A program made the translations under genes and the position numbers. A stretch of 64,000 bases of DNA. Source: Gammaproteobacteria bacterium. Its GTDB lineage: Bacteria; Pseudomonadota; Gammaproteobacteria; Pseudomonadales; JAUIET01. Positions 16,058 through 25,450 of this stretch are shown here, piece by piece. The notes below the pieces were generated by a model. That model saw only the letters and a list, made by a program, of their open reading frames with translations. It was not told where the DNA came from and ran no database searches. The stretch is taken from contig JAUIET010000005.1 of assembly GCA_030429735.1 (NCBI GenBank), positions 139,905 through 203,904 on the forward strand, read 5' to 3'. The number at the start of each line of letters is the position of its first letter. Positions within the stretch are counted from its first letter, which is position 1.

Positions 16058-16231
16058 AAGTATCTCCGTTACTGGTGAGTGTGACTGAACAGGTGCTAAT
16101 GCTAGCAGGTATTGAATACGATTGTACCTTTGGTAATCGCAGCAACGGCCGTTTATAAGGTAATCTCTGAACACTATTGCACAACGCGAGTGCAACTTTG
16201 CGATTTCGCGAATAAATATAAGGACAACACG

Positions 16232-17323
16232 ATGAGTTCAGCGTTTGATCTAGACACCCGCCAAAAGAACCTGGGCCAGTGGTTACAGCAACAGCTCAGT
16301 GACGCTGTAGATGTTTCAGTAACCGATTTAACACGCCCTGAAGGCTCCGGCTACTCAAACGACACCTTTCTGGCCACTCTGCATTACACGCGCTCGCAAG
16401 TCGTGCATGAAGAGCGCATTGTTGTTCGTGTTAGCCCCACCGGCTTCCCGGTGTTTCCGTTTTACGACATACCGCAACAGTTTGATGTGATGCGTGCACT
16501 GGCTGATAACACCGATATTCCGGTGCCTGATTGCCTGTGGAAAGAGTACGACAAATCGATCCTGGGTGAGCAGTTCTATGTGATGCGATATCTGGACGGC
16601 AAGGTCCCGTCTGACAACCCACCCTATCATCGCGGCGGCTTTGTTATGGATGCCACGCCAGAACAGCGAGGCCAGATGTGGTGTAACGGTATTCGCCAGA
16701 TGGCCGCGCTGCATGCCTTGAGCCCCGAGCAGGCCGGTCTGGACTTTCTCGCCTGGCCGGATCGCGATCAAAGTGATATTGCCCAGCATCTGGACTATTA
16801 CGAGAAATACCTGGTGTGGGCGGCGCGCGGCAGGCCGCAGCCGGTAGCCGATTACGCGTTGCAGTGGCTGAAAGACAATATGCCCGAGCATGAGCCGCAT
16901 GGCATTGTGTGGGGCGATGCACGGTTTGGGAATATGATGTTCGCCGGCACTGAGGTATGCGCCGTGTTGGACTGGGAGATGATTGCACTCGGAAACCCCG
17001 AAGCAGATCTGGCCTGGTGGATGTTTGTCGACGAATGCCTGGTCAGAGGCAACGGAAACCCTGAATTCGTAGGCCCTCGCCCGGACGGTATTCCAGACAA
17101 TGATGCAACGGTTGCTTTGTATGAGGAATGCATGGGTAGGAAAGTAGAGCACCTCAAGTACTATCAGGTGTTTGCTGGTCTTCGCTTTGCGTGTGTGATG
17201 ATTCGGATAATGCAACAGCAGGCGGCCGCTGGTACGATACCGGTTGAATTCACCGATGTGCTGGAAAGTGATAACACCGTTACCCAGATTACCGCCGAGC
17301 TACTCGATATTCCCCCGCGTTGA
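16232..17323 (+). CDS. APH-family phosphotransferase (ACAD10/11-type kinase)
   Basis: Cytosolic aminoglycoside-phosphotransferase-fold kinase of 363 residues. ATG 16232 with AAGGAC upstream gives a clean N-terminus; the longer frame from 16112 adds a low-quality stretch. The N-lobe includes GYSNDTF (glycine-rich loop) and RIVVRVSP with the ATP-binding residue region. The C-lobe has the Brenner-like motif W227-G-D229-x4-N234 and the metal Asp in VLDWEM. Such kinases are often fused to or encoded near ACAD10/11 and are proposed to phosphorylate hydroxyacyl-CoA; the ACAD at 12841 fits this. It is followed after 36 bp by the EEP gene. Confidence 0.82.
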   Translation: MSSAFDLDTRQKNLGQWLQQQLSDAVDVSVTDLTRPEGSGYSNDTFLATLHYTRSQVVHEERIVVRVSPTGFPVFPFYDIPQQFDVMRALADNTDIPVPDCLWKEYDKSILGEQFYVMRYLDGKVPSDNPPYHRGGFVMDATPEQRGQMWCNGIRQMAALHALSPEQAGLDFLAWPDRDQSDIAQHLDYYEKYLVWAARGRPQPVADYALQWLKDNMPEHEPHGIVWGDARFGNMMFAGTEVCAVLDWEMIALGNPEADLAWWMFVDECLVRGNGNPEFVGPRPDGIPDNDATVALYEECMGRKVEHLKYYQVFAGLRFACVMIRIMQQQAAAGTIPVEFTDVLESDNTVTQITAELLDIPPR

Positions 17324-17359
17324 GATCAGCAGGCTCGTTCACCGGCTTGCTGAACAATC

Positions 17360-19030
17360 ATGCAACTGACAAGCATTGCCAGCATTCAGGGCGAGGGCTA
17401 TTACTCGCCGCTGGCTGACCAGGCCGTGTTAACGCGCGGTGTGGTTATCGCGCACAGTCGGAGAGGGTTCTTTATTCAAGATCCTGCGGGCAAACCAAAT
17501 GCACTCACGTCTTGCGGTTTATTTGTGCTGAGCAGAAAGCACAGGCCACCAATAGGCAGTTTATGCGATGTCGGTGGCAAGGTACTGGATTATCTGGCCA
17601 CCGAGTTTGATCGCCCTGTTACGGAGTTAAAAGCGGTAAAGGTGGATGTTATTAGCGCTCAGGGACCGGCGATAGAACCCATCACCATTGGCGCTGAATT
17701 ACTGCAGGAAAGTCCGGAACTGCTCGCGCAGTTTCTGAATTCCCACGAAGGAATGCTGGCAAAAATTAGGGCTGGCGCCCGTTTTATCGCGCCCAGCAAC
17801 CCGTTTGCAGACTATGTAGTCGCCCCGTCAGACCTGTCCAAGCAATTTGTGCGGTCTGAGCATGGTGGCGTATTGATAGATTCCGAGCTGCCCGATCGAT
17901 GGTTCCCCAGCTTCCGGGTGGTTGATTATGAGCAAGCATCGACAGTTGATGTGGGGGCAAGCTTGGGTGCCGATATGATTGGTGCTTTGAACTACCGATC
18001 GCAGTCCTGGCAGCTTGCCTGCAATCAAGCTGCCACGATTGAAGCTGGTCCACACATCAGCGATACCGTTACCACGCTGATCGGCGACGACAGCAGTTTG
18101 ACCGTGATGACTCTGAATACCTTGAATCTCGACGTAAAAGTGGAGTCAAAAGACAAAGTGTTGGACCCGCGCCGTGATATTGATGACGACGTGGGCGAGG
18201 GTCGTTTTTTAAGGCTGGCGCGCGCTATTGTGCGGCAGGGACGATCACCCGATGTGCTTGCGCTGCAAGAAATACAAGACAACGATGGTGCGGAAATAAG
18301 CGACGTCGTTGACGCCAGTGACACCTATAAACTGCTGATCAATCAAGTGCTGCAACTGGGCGGCCCGCGCTATGCCTGGTTGGATATTCCGCCGCAAGCA
18401 GGCGCTGATGGTGGGCAGCCAGGCGGTAATATTCGTAATGCGTATCTGTACAATCCCGAACGCGTCAGCCTGGTTGATAACAGCCTGCAGCGTCTGGCCA
18501 ATAATCATGACGCTTTTGAAGGCTCGCGCAAACCGCTGACCGCAACCTTCCGTTTGAGAGCCAATGCCAATGCGCAACTCACGGTGATTAATGTGCATTT
18601 GGCCTCCAAGCGCCATCAGCGCGGCATGTTCGCACCAGAATTGCCAGGTCATGATCCAAAGCTGCACACGCGTATTGATCAGGCACGGTTTATAAGGGAC
18701 TTGTTGGATCAACTTGAAGAATTGGGTAGAGACTACTTTGTAACAGGCGATTTCAACGACAATGAATTCAGCGCACCAATCAGAACATTGCTGGGAAAAA
18801 GCAGCGTCAATTTAGTGGATTATTTGCCGCCTTCCGAGCGCTACGACTATAACCACCGAGGCAAGTTGCAAGTATTGATGCACGGTATTGTGTCTGAAAA
18901 ACAGAAGCAGGAAGGCAGAGCGCACTATGAGATTCTGCATGGCAATGAGTTGTTCGGTGTTACCCCGGGCGATGGCGGTGGAAAAGCCAGTGATCACGCG
19001 TATACCATGGCACGATTGAGCTACCAATAA
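17360..19030 (+). CDS. endonuclease/exonuclease/phosphatase-fold protein (ExeM-like)
   Basis: Protein of 556 residues. The N-terminal 100 residues look like an OB-fold (RGVVIAHSRRGFFIQDP), as found in ExeM-type extracellular nucleases. The EEP catalytic domain starts near residue 250 with MTLNTLNLD (metal Asn), then LALQEIQDND (metal Glu), NVHLASK (catalytic His), TGDFND (Asp/Asn pair) and SDHAYTMARL with the terminal Asp-His. All catalytic motifs are present, so a metal-dependent nuclease or phosphodiesterase is likely. Unlike secreted ExeM it has no signal peptide, lamin-tail domain or C-terminal sorting tail, so it is probably cytosolic. It lies in a same-strand run with the kinase and amidase. 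Confidence 0.78.
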   Translation: MQLTSIASIQGEGYYSPLADQAVLTRGVVIAHSRRGFFIQDPAGKPNALTSCGLFVLSRKHRPPIGSLCDVGGKVLDYLATEFDRPVTELKAVKVDVISAQGPAIEPITIGAELLQESPELLAQFLNSHEGMLAKIRAGARFIAPSNPFADYVVAPSDLSKQFVRSEHGGVLIDSELPDRWFPSFRVVDYEQASTVDVGASLGADMIGALNYRSQSWQLACNQAATIEAGPHISDTVTTLIGDDSSLTVMTLNTLNLDVKVESKDKVLDPRRDIDDDVGEGRFLRLARAIVRQGRSPDVLALQEIQDNDGAEISDVVDASDTYKLLINQVLQLGGPRYAWLDIPPQAGADGGQPGGNIRNAYLYNPERVSLVDNSLQRLANNHDAFEGSRKPLTATFRLRANANAQLTVINVHLASKRHQRGMFAPELPGHDPKLHTRIDQARFIRDLLDQLEELGRDYFVTGDFNDNEFSAPIRTLLGKSSVNLVDYLPPSERYDYNHRGKLQVLMHGIVSEKQKQEGRAHYEILHGNELFGVTPGDGGGKASDHAYTMARLSYQ

Positions 19031-19041
19031 GGCAACAACCA

Positions 19042-20511
19042 ATGAGTAACGATATCGCCTATTGCAGTGCGCATGAGCTTGCGCAACGCTTGCGACAGAA
19101 AAACATAGGGGTGCTGGAGTTGTGTGACTACAGCATTGACCGAATCGAACGGCTGGATGCGCATCTCAATGCGGTAGTGGTTCGAGATTTCGATAGGGCG
19201 CGGCAAGCCGCCAAAGTGCTGGACAATACACCTGTCGAGCAGCGCGGTGTTTTGGCCGGGCTGCCAATCACGATTAAAGAGTCTCACAATATTGCAGGCT
19301 TGCCAACGACCTGGGGCATCCCCGAGTACAAAGACATACTGGCGGAAGAAGACGCGCACATAGTCACGCGGTACAAACGCTCGGGTGCTGTTTTTCTGGG
19401 TAAAACCAATGTGCCTCTCGGCTTGGCTGACTTTCAGAGTTATAACGACATTTACGGCACTACCCGAAACCCCTGGGATCTGGAGCGCACACCGGGGGGC
19501 TCTTCAGGCGGCTCGGCCGCCGCGGTTGCGGCGGGTTTAGCCGCGCTGGAAACTGGCTCGGATATTGGTGGTTCCATTCGCAACCCTGCGCACTTTTGTG
19601 GCGTGTACGGGCACAAACCCACGCACGGTATTGTGCCGCCGCAAGGGCACGCTCTGCCCGGGGCGATAGCCTCTCCGGATATTGCCGTTTGCGGGCCGCT
19701 TGCGCGCAGCGCCGAAGACCTGGCACTGGCCATGAGTATTATCAGTGGTCCAGAGCCGCTTGACGCACCGGCCTGGCAATTAGCGCTCCCGCAACCGGAG
19801 AAAACATCGCTGTCTCAATTTAGAGTGGCTGTGTGGTTGACCGATGAACAGTGCCCGGTAGATACCGAGACGCAAAACAAGCTCATGGCGGTTGCCGAGT
19901 TACTCAGCGCAAACGGTGCGCAGGTCAGTTTTTCCGCACGACCGGCGTTCTCGGCAGAACAATCTCACCGCGCGTATCTCACACTCATGCAATCGATCAT
20001 GGGTGCTTCTGCGCCAGAGGATGTGTACCAGCACTCAAAGAAGTTGGCGGCAAAATTTGGCCCCAACGATATGTCGGAGCCGGCCGTGCTCGCCAGAGCA
20101 ATGGTGGCTGATCACCGCGATTGGCTGCGGGCCAATAATGTGCGCGAGAAACTGCGTTACCACTGGCGCGATTTTTTCTCGCAATGGGACATTTTATTGT
20201 GCCCGCAAATGGCGTCTGCGGCATTCAGGCATGACCACAGCGACAGTATGTCGAAGCGTACTATCTGCGTAGATGGCGAAGAGCAGCCTTATTTTCAGCA
20301 AGTGTTCTGGTCAGGGCTGATCACCGCACCGTATCTTCCCAGTACGGTATTCCCGGCCGGGCTGACGGAAAGTGAGCCGGCCAGTGGTTTGCCAATCGGG
20401 ATTCAGGCGGTAGGTGCTGAGTATAATGACTATGTGACAATCGATTTCTGCCGATTACTTGCCAATGAGCTGGGTGGGTTCAGGGCGCCACCGATGGATT
20501 TTGCAAAATGA
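19042..20511 (+). CDS. amidase, amidase-signature family
   Basis: Hydrolase of 489 residues acting on carboxylic amides. The Ser-cis-Ser-Lys triad is visible as K79 (in PITIKES), S154 (in GGSSGGS) and S178 (in GSDIGGSIRNP); the spacing 75 and 24 equals that of FAAH K142/S217/S241. ATG 19042 follows the EEP stop by 11 bp with AAGGCAAC upstream. Its stop overlaps the next start as ATGA (20508-20511), so translation is coupled to the GST-like protein. The substrate is unknown; fatty-amide, aryl-amide or GatA-like roles are conceivable, but GatB/GatC are not adjacent, so a tRNA role is unlikely. Confidence 0.9.
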   Translation: MSNDIAYCSAHELAQRLRQKNIGVLELCDYSIDRIERLDAHLNAVVVRDFDRARQAAKVLDNTPVEQRGVLAGLPITIKESHNIAGLPTTWGIPEYKDILAEEDAHIVTRYKRSGAVFLGKTNVPLGLADFQSYNDIYGTTRNPWDLERTPGGSSGGSAAAVAAGLAALETGSDIGGSIRNPAHFCGVYGHKPTHGIVPPQGHALPGAIASPDIAVCGPLARSAEDLALAMSIISGPEPLDAPAWQLALPQPEKTSLSQFRVAVWLTDEQCPVDTETQNKLMAVAELLSANGAQVSFSARPAFSAEQSHRAYLTLMQSIMGASAPEDVYQHSKKLAAKFGPNDMSEPAVLARAMVADHRDWLRANNVREKLRYHWRDFFSQWDILLCPQMASAAFRHDHSDSMSKRTICVDGEEQPYFQQVFWSGLITAPYLPSTVFPAGLTESEPASGLPIGIQAVGAEYNDYVTIDFCRLLANELGGFRAPPMDFAK

Positions 20512-21533
20512 CTGAGAAATACACATTAATTGGTGCGGACCTATCCCCCTATTCGATCAAAGTGCGCTCCTATTTGCGTTACAAAGGCATTAACCACGTG
20601 TGGAAAGTGGGCGGTCCCTCAAAAAAAGGTGATTTTGGAAAATACGGAAAACTTCCGATCGTGCCATTGCTCATCACACCAGAGGGTGAGGGTTGGCAAG
20701 ATTCAACACCCATTATGGATAAGTTAGAGGAAAAGTATCCTGAGCCAGCGGCACTGCCAGATGACCCGGCGCTAAAGTTTCTGTCTCAATTGCTTGAAGA
20801 ATATGCGGACGAGTGGGCCAATAAGCACATGTTTCACTACCGCTGGAAAGCGGAAGCGGACCAGAACTCGGCCAGCCTGCGATTGGCGGAAACGCGTATG
20901 CCGCTTTGGATGCGCTATATCCCAATTGTGAATTCAGTTATTCAGGCGCGCATTGCCACCATGATCAAGCAGCGAATGAGTGGCCGCGGCTGGGTAATTG
21001 GGTCCAACGAAAAAACAGAAGGTCGAATTGAAGATTCCTTCGAGAGCTTGCTGGGCTTGCTGCAGGATCATCTGGCGTCGCGCAACTATCTGTTCGGTGC
21101 GCGACCCAGCTACGCTGACTTTGGCTTGTGGGGGCAAATCTATAACGCGTGGACTGACCCCACCGCCCGGCAGATCATTGAACAGCAATTTTCTGACTTG
21201 AAGCCCTGGCTGATACGCATGGAAAAACCCAGGCCTGAGGGAGAATTTGAAAGCTGGGGTCAATTGCAAGCCACATTACAGCCACTATTGGAAATAGAAG
21301 TGGCGGGCACTTTTTTACCATGGACGCATGCCATTACCGAAGCGATGAACGCTGGCGCAGAGGAGGTATCTGTAAACTTGTTCGGCGAAGCGTTTACCCA
21401 CAGCATTGGCGGCCCGCAAAAGTACCATGTGAAGTCGCTGGCTGTGTTAAAGCAAAAGTACGCAGCCGTGGCCTCTAATGCCGAGCTTGACGCCATTCTG
21501 ACCAGCACCGGTTGCAAGCAGTATCTAATCTGA
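20508..21533 (+). CDS. glutathione S-transferase-like protein, extended
   Basis: Protein of 341 residues whose first 80 residues are a thioredoxin-like GST N-domain (GADLSPYSIKVRSYLRYKGI, then GKLPIVPLLITPEG and the QDSTPIM glutathione-binding turn). A helical C-domain follows with FGARPSYADFGLWGQIY, and about 90 extra residues at the end are not part of the minimal GST fold. It is translationally coupled to the amidase by the ATGA overlap, so the pair may act on one substrate. Its stop overlaps the end of the convergent plsB by 9 bp. Catalysis is unproven; members of this group are largely uncharacterised. Confidence 0.75.
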   Translation: MTEKYTLIGADLSPYSIKVRSYLRYKGINHVWKVGGPSKKGDFGKYGKLPIVPLLITPEGEGWQDSTPIMDKLEEKYPEPAALPDDPALKFLSQLLEEYADEWANKHMFHYRWKAEADQNSASLRLAETRMPLWMRYIPIVNSVIQARIATMIKQRMSGRGWVIGSNEKTEGRIEDSFESLLGLLQDHLASRNYLFGARPSYADFGLWGQIYNAWTDPTARQIIEQQFSDLKPWLIRMEKPRPEGEFESWGQLQATLQPLLEIEVAGTFLPWTHAITEAMNAGAEEVSVNLFGEAFTHSIGGPQKYHVKSLAVLKQKYAAVASNAELDAILTSTGCKQYLI

Positions 21534-24116
21534 ATCGGCCGGCGTTTTTACAGATTCTCTGGCCTGTTGCGCGCCGCCTGCAATACTCTTGATGCTGTGC
21601 CGAATAGGCTCTTCCAGCAGCAAGTTTGCTTCTTGTTCAACCGCGCCAATGTTGGCTTGCCAGTGCAATAGGCCATCGTCGTCAATGCGCAAAAACTCGC
21701 GGTCTTTTAGCGTTTGTACGAAATTCTTGAAGAGCTTGCGTTCAAAATAATCCGGCGACCGTAAACCATGCACTACTGAGAGGCGTTCAGCGCATTGTTC
21801 ACACAGAGTTTCAAGTTCGCTTTGTTTTAGCTGCCCACTGCCTTGGCGGCCAAGAATCACTGCGGTCAGATAATAGCGTTGTAATGCCGGCATTATGCTT
21901 TGCGCCAGTAGCATTAAATGCACCATGGCGCCGTCGTCTTCTGTGTTTCGTAAGTACTCACCCGAATCGTATTGAATCAATTGCTGTTCGCAAAATAACT
22001 CAAGAATGCGTTGAACCAGCGGCTCAAGAGCGTCAGCTGACCAATGCAGGAACAGTTCGGTTTTGAGAAACGGGTACGCAAGTTCCACCAGCCTGAGTAT
22101 TTCTTTCTCAGGGAGCCGGTCGCGGTTCAGCAAGCACGCCGCAACGGTGCCAGGCACGGCGAACAGATGCAAAATGTTATTTCTGAAGTAGGTCATTGCG
22201 ACGGCTTGTTCGTTAACGGTCAATACCAGCTCGCCCAGTGCGTGGGGTTCTATTTCGATGTACCCCATGCTCTCGCCATGCGTAATTATCTGGTCAATAT
22301 CATGCTGTGGCAGATACATCTCATCTGAGTACGGAACGGTCTGCAACAGGGATAGCAAAAGCTCGATCTGGCGGGTCAGATCCTGTTTCGCAAGGTTGTG
22401 TCGCGGAGCCGATAGCAGTGCCAGTGCCAGCAGGCTGACAGGTGTCACCGCGGCGGCTCTATTGATGCGGTACATGATTTCGGAACCCAGCTCATCAACT
22501 ACTGGGCCAAGCCATGCGGGTTTGTCGCCGGAATCGGCCGTTGGTATCTGCTGGCGCCAATCCGGATTGAGCGCTGTCAGTGTATCGTCGAGGTATATCG
22601 GCTCGCCAATGTTTGCATAGACCTCGCCAAATTCCTGTCGCAATGCCCGCAATGAACTGACAAATCCGAACAGGCTTTCTTTCTGTTTCTGGGCCCCACC
22701 TAATTCGGAAATGAACGATTGCCCCTCGACCATGCGCTCGTAGCCAAAATACACGGGTACAAAGGCGATGGGCCTATCGGTATCTTGCAGATAAGCCTGA
22801 ATCGTCATCGCCAGCATGCCACCTTTCGGTGCCAATAGACGCCCGCTGCGGCTGCGCCCACCCTCGATGAAATATTCCATTGAATGCCCGCGGGCGATAA
22901 TTTCCTGTACGTAGGCGCTGAAAACAGCCGCGTATAAACGATTCCCCGCAAAACTGCGGCGCACGTAAAAAGCACCACCGAAGCGCAGAAAAGGCCCTAC
23001 CAGCGGCATGTTCAAGTTCAGCCCAGCGGCTATATGCGGCAGGGAAAAGCCCTGCATAAAGAGCGCATACGACATCAGCAGGTAGTCAATGTGGCTGCGG
23101 TGGCACGGTACGTAGACCAGTTCCGTGCCATCATCGATGGCTTGCAGTCTGTCCAGACCTTTAAATTGCACGCCATCGTATAAACGATTCCATAACCACT
23201 GCAGCAGTCGCTGCATAAAACGTATAGTGCGGTAAGACATGTCCGCCGCTATCTCAAAGGCGTAGTCGGCTGCCATTTCGTCTGCGGTTTTGCTCGGCAG
23301 GGAGTACCAGTGTTTGCGTTTGCCATACCCGGGTTTGCGTTGTTCGTTGGCAATGGCTTTTACCACGGCCGGGTTTCTGAGTACTGTGGCAATAATAGTG
23401 CGCTTGTGCGACTGATCAGGCCCGAGGCTGGCAATGCGTCGCTGTCTGAAGTGCACACGCAAAATTCGTGACAGTTTCCGCGCGAGACGGGGGTATTCGA
23501 CCGTTGTCGCCTGCAAAGATCCTGTTGGGCCTTGATCATCTGAGCGCAACTGAACGGAATCATCCAATACGCTGGAGACCAGTAAGGGGTCACTGAAGCG
23601 CGCGAGTGTCTGCCTGCCATGCAATAGCGTGGTCAGGAATTTCCGGGTCCGGCTGGCTACGTCCCATTGATCACTGAACAACACCTTAATAAGCGAGTGT
23701 TCTTTGTCCGGGGCTCGCCCCCAGTAAATGGCAGTGGGCAGCAGCACCAGTTGTTCGAGCTCGGCCTGTTGCAGTAAATTTTCCAGGTGCTGTAGTTGTG
23801 GATGAGAGCGTCGAAAGAAAAAACCGCGACCCCGACGGATAACAACCACCGCTGCCCACTCGTTTGTTTCCTTGTCGTCGCGCTGCTCCTGCCAGCCGTG
23901 TATAGCTGAGCGTCGGTAGGGCAGAGGCAGTTTGTGTTTCTGGCAAACAATATGCAGCGCCAGTAAGTCTGCCAGGCTGCCGGTTTCCAGTACGTAACAA
24001 AGCTGACCGCTCGACGGCAGCAGCTCGGCCGGTATTTCAGGCAGAACGTCCGGTCGAATCCATAATGAAGCAATGCGCGCAAGCAGCGCGTACCAAAGGC
24101 GTTCAACGGTGCTCAT
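21525..24116 (-). CDS. plsB: glycerol-3-phosphate 1-O-acyltransferase
   Basis: Inner-membrane-associated enzyme that makes lysophosphatidate from glycerol-3-phosphate and acyl-CoA or acyl-ACP, the first step of phospholipid synthesis. Its 863 residues are close to the length of E. coli PlsB. Acyltransferase block I is H339-x4-D344 (in CHRSHIDYL), block II GGAFYVRRSF, block III IEGGRSRSGR and block IV FVPVYFGYER. The N-terminal 300 residues and the long C-terminal part match gammaproteobacterial PlsB rather than plant or PlsY enzymes. It probably has its own promoter in or before the 25-bp gap to the DUF1214 gene, or is cotranscribed with that gene. The function is secure. Confidence 0.95.
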   Translation of the reverse strand: MSTVERLWYALLARIASLWIRPDVLPEIPAELLPSSGQLCYVLETGSLADLLALHIVCQKHKLPLPYRRSAIHGWQEQRDDKETNEWAAVVVIRRGRGFFFRRSHPQLQHLENLLQQAELEQLVLLPTAIYWGRAPDKEHSLIKVLFSDQWDVASRTRKFLTTLLHGRQTLARFSDPLLVSSVLDDSVQLRSDDQGPTGSLQATTVEYPRLARKLSRILRVHFRQRRIASLGPDQSHKRTIIATVLRNPAVVKAIANEQRKPGYGKRKHWYSLPSKTADEMAADYAFEIAADMSYRTIRFMQRLLQWLWNRLYDGVQFKGLDRLQAIDDGTELVYVPCHRSHIDYLLMSYALFMQGFSLPHIAAGLNLNMPLVGPFLRFGGAFYVRRSFAGNRLYAAVFSAYVQEIIARGHSMEYFIEGGRSRSGRLLAPKGGMLAMTIQAYLQDTDRPIAFVPVYFGYERMVEGQSFISELGGAQKQKESLFGFVSSLRALRQEFGEVYANIGEPIYLDDTLTALNPDWRQQIPTADSGDKPAWLGPVVDELGSEIMYRINRAAAVTPVSLLALALLSAPRHNLAKQDLTRQIELLLSLLQTVPYSDEMYLPQHDIDQIITHGESMGYIEIEPHALGELVLTVNEQAVAMTYFRNNILHLFAVPGTVAACLLNRDRLPEKEILRLVELAYPFLKTELFLHWSADALEPLVQRILELFCEQQLIQYDSGEYLRNTEDDGAMVHLMLLAQSIMPALQRYYLTAVILGRQGSGQLKQSELETLCEQCAERLSVVHGLRSPDYFERKLFKNFVQTLKDREFLRIDDDGLLHWQANIGAVEQEANLLLEEPIRHSIKSIAGGAQQARESVKTPADSD

Positions 24117-24141
24117 AAAGCGGGGCTGGTGTTAAAAAGCA

Positions 24142-25362
24142 CTAGCTGGCTGCGATGGCGCTGAATTTAACGACTTCCGCTTTAGGCGTAACAATATCGC
24201 CTTCCGGTAACAGAAAACGCCAATACACCATGCCCGAATTTCTGCCCTCGGTATCAATCCAGTTGGGCACGCCCGGGTTTTGGTGGGCGATGACCATTCG
24301 GAAGTTGCCATTGGCGTCGGTTTTGGTTTGCACACGGTTGAGCGATATTTGTCGGTTTGCATAGTCGTACGATTGCAGAAAGCGGTTCCACAGAGCCACG
24401 TTGGCAAACACGCATTTTGGAAATCGCCCGGTCATTATCAGGGCCTCGTCATCGGCAAGATAGTAAGGCGCCATGCTGTACGCGTTATCAACAGCAGAGA
24501 ATGCCATGTTGCCAGGTTTTTCGGGCGGCATAAACTGATTGGGTATTCGTGATACCCAGGTGGGTGATTCTTGTTCGCGCTCAATCATGCCCAGGGTGCG
24601 GCCCGCTACCTGAGCGGTAACGCGTCGAATGCCAGCCGCGATACTGGCATCATCCGGCGTGGGAGGTGGTGGCAGCTCATCGGTAGACTCGATCGTCATC
24701 GGAATGTGTCGGCCAAGATCGGCCGCCACGCTGATATCTTCTTCAAAATAATGCCGGGTGGTAATCTGAGCGGCATCGTCAGGCAACTTCAGTGTGTTCC
24801 TTCCGCTAACGTCAGGACCAAGACGCAATTCGAAAGAGCCATCTTTCGCCACATCAAATTCGGTGTTATTGATGGCCGCAACCACGCCGGTAGCATAACT
24901 GCCATCGCCTGCACCCCCTTCAATCGTAATTGAGGTGTACACCGCACCTGCCATATTGCTGCGAATCAGGTAGTTGCGTCCGCCGCGAATACTTGCGTTG
25001 AAGTAGACCGCATCTGGATTGTCGCCCAGGCCCTTTCGGGTTGGCGTTACAATGCGGTGAAAAATCGGCTGGTCACGCGAGACATCCATCTCTGACACCA
25101 GTGACCACTGCAAGGAGTGCATTAAGGCGCGGTGGCCGTCAGCAATATCGCTTGGCCGGGTAATGCCGCCTTCTTCGCCCAGAAATCGTTGGTCTGCTGC
25201 CTGCAACGTGCTAATCAGTTCATCGAAAGCTGCCCGGCTTTCGGTCTGTATGCGCTTGTCGTCGAAACCGGTTTTGCCGTGCCCATCGGCCAGGCTGTTG
25301 CCAGTAAGAAGACTGGCGCTGCCTATCGCGCCGACAGAACCTATAAATGATCTTCTTTTCAC
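24142..25362 (-). CDS. DUF1214-domain exported protein
   Basis: Protein of 406 residues with an N-terminal MKRRSFIG start and hydrophobic segment ending near NSLADG, which looks like a Tat signal, so it is probably periplasmic. The C-terminal 120 residues have the DUF1214 pattern (RFLQSYDYANRQISLN, then FRMVIAHQNPGVPNWID and a final ARFLLPEG-like strand). Function is unknown. A distant paralogue with a membrane anchor lies at 41212-42399, sharing the LQSxDY and PxxxNWxxT blocks and a GDSPDAVYxxA-type middle segment. It is upstream of plsB on the same strand and downstream of the esterase gene; no operon role is clear. Confidence 0.75.
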   Translation of the reverse strand: MKRRSFIGSVGAIGSASLLTGNSLADGHGKTGFDDKRIQTESRAAFDELISTLQAADQRFLGEEGGITRPSDIADGHRALMHSLQWSLVSEMDVSRDQPIFHRIVTPTRKGLGDNPDAVYFNASIRGGRNYLIRSNMAGAVYTSITIEGGAGDGSYATGVVAAINNTEFDVAKDGSFELRLGPDVSGRNTLKLPDDAAQITTRHYFEEDISVAADLGRHIPMTIESTDELPPPPTPDDASIAAGIRRVTAQVAGRTLGMIEREQESPTWVSRIPNQFMPPEKPGNMAFSAVDNAYSMAPYYLADDEALIMTGRFPKCVFANVALWNRFLQSYDYANRQISLNRVQTKTDANGNFRMVIAHQNPGVPNWIDTEGRNSGMVYWRFLLPEGDIVTPKAEVVKFSAIAAS

Positions 25363-25450
25363 GAGCCGCTCCTACTTTTATTGGAATGCGGAGATGGTAC
25401 CAACCTTACTGGCTTTGTTCATCTGCTTGACAGGAATTAACCCGGAGTTT

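Noticed and set aside
16355-17215. 286-codon minus-strand frame opposite the APH-family kinase gene
   Set aside because: The plus-strand kinase motifs are intact across the same interval; the antisense frame is His- and Arg-rich noise.
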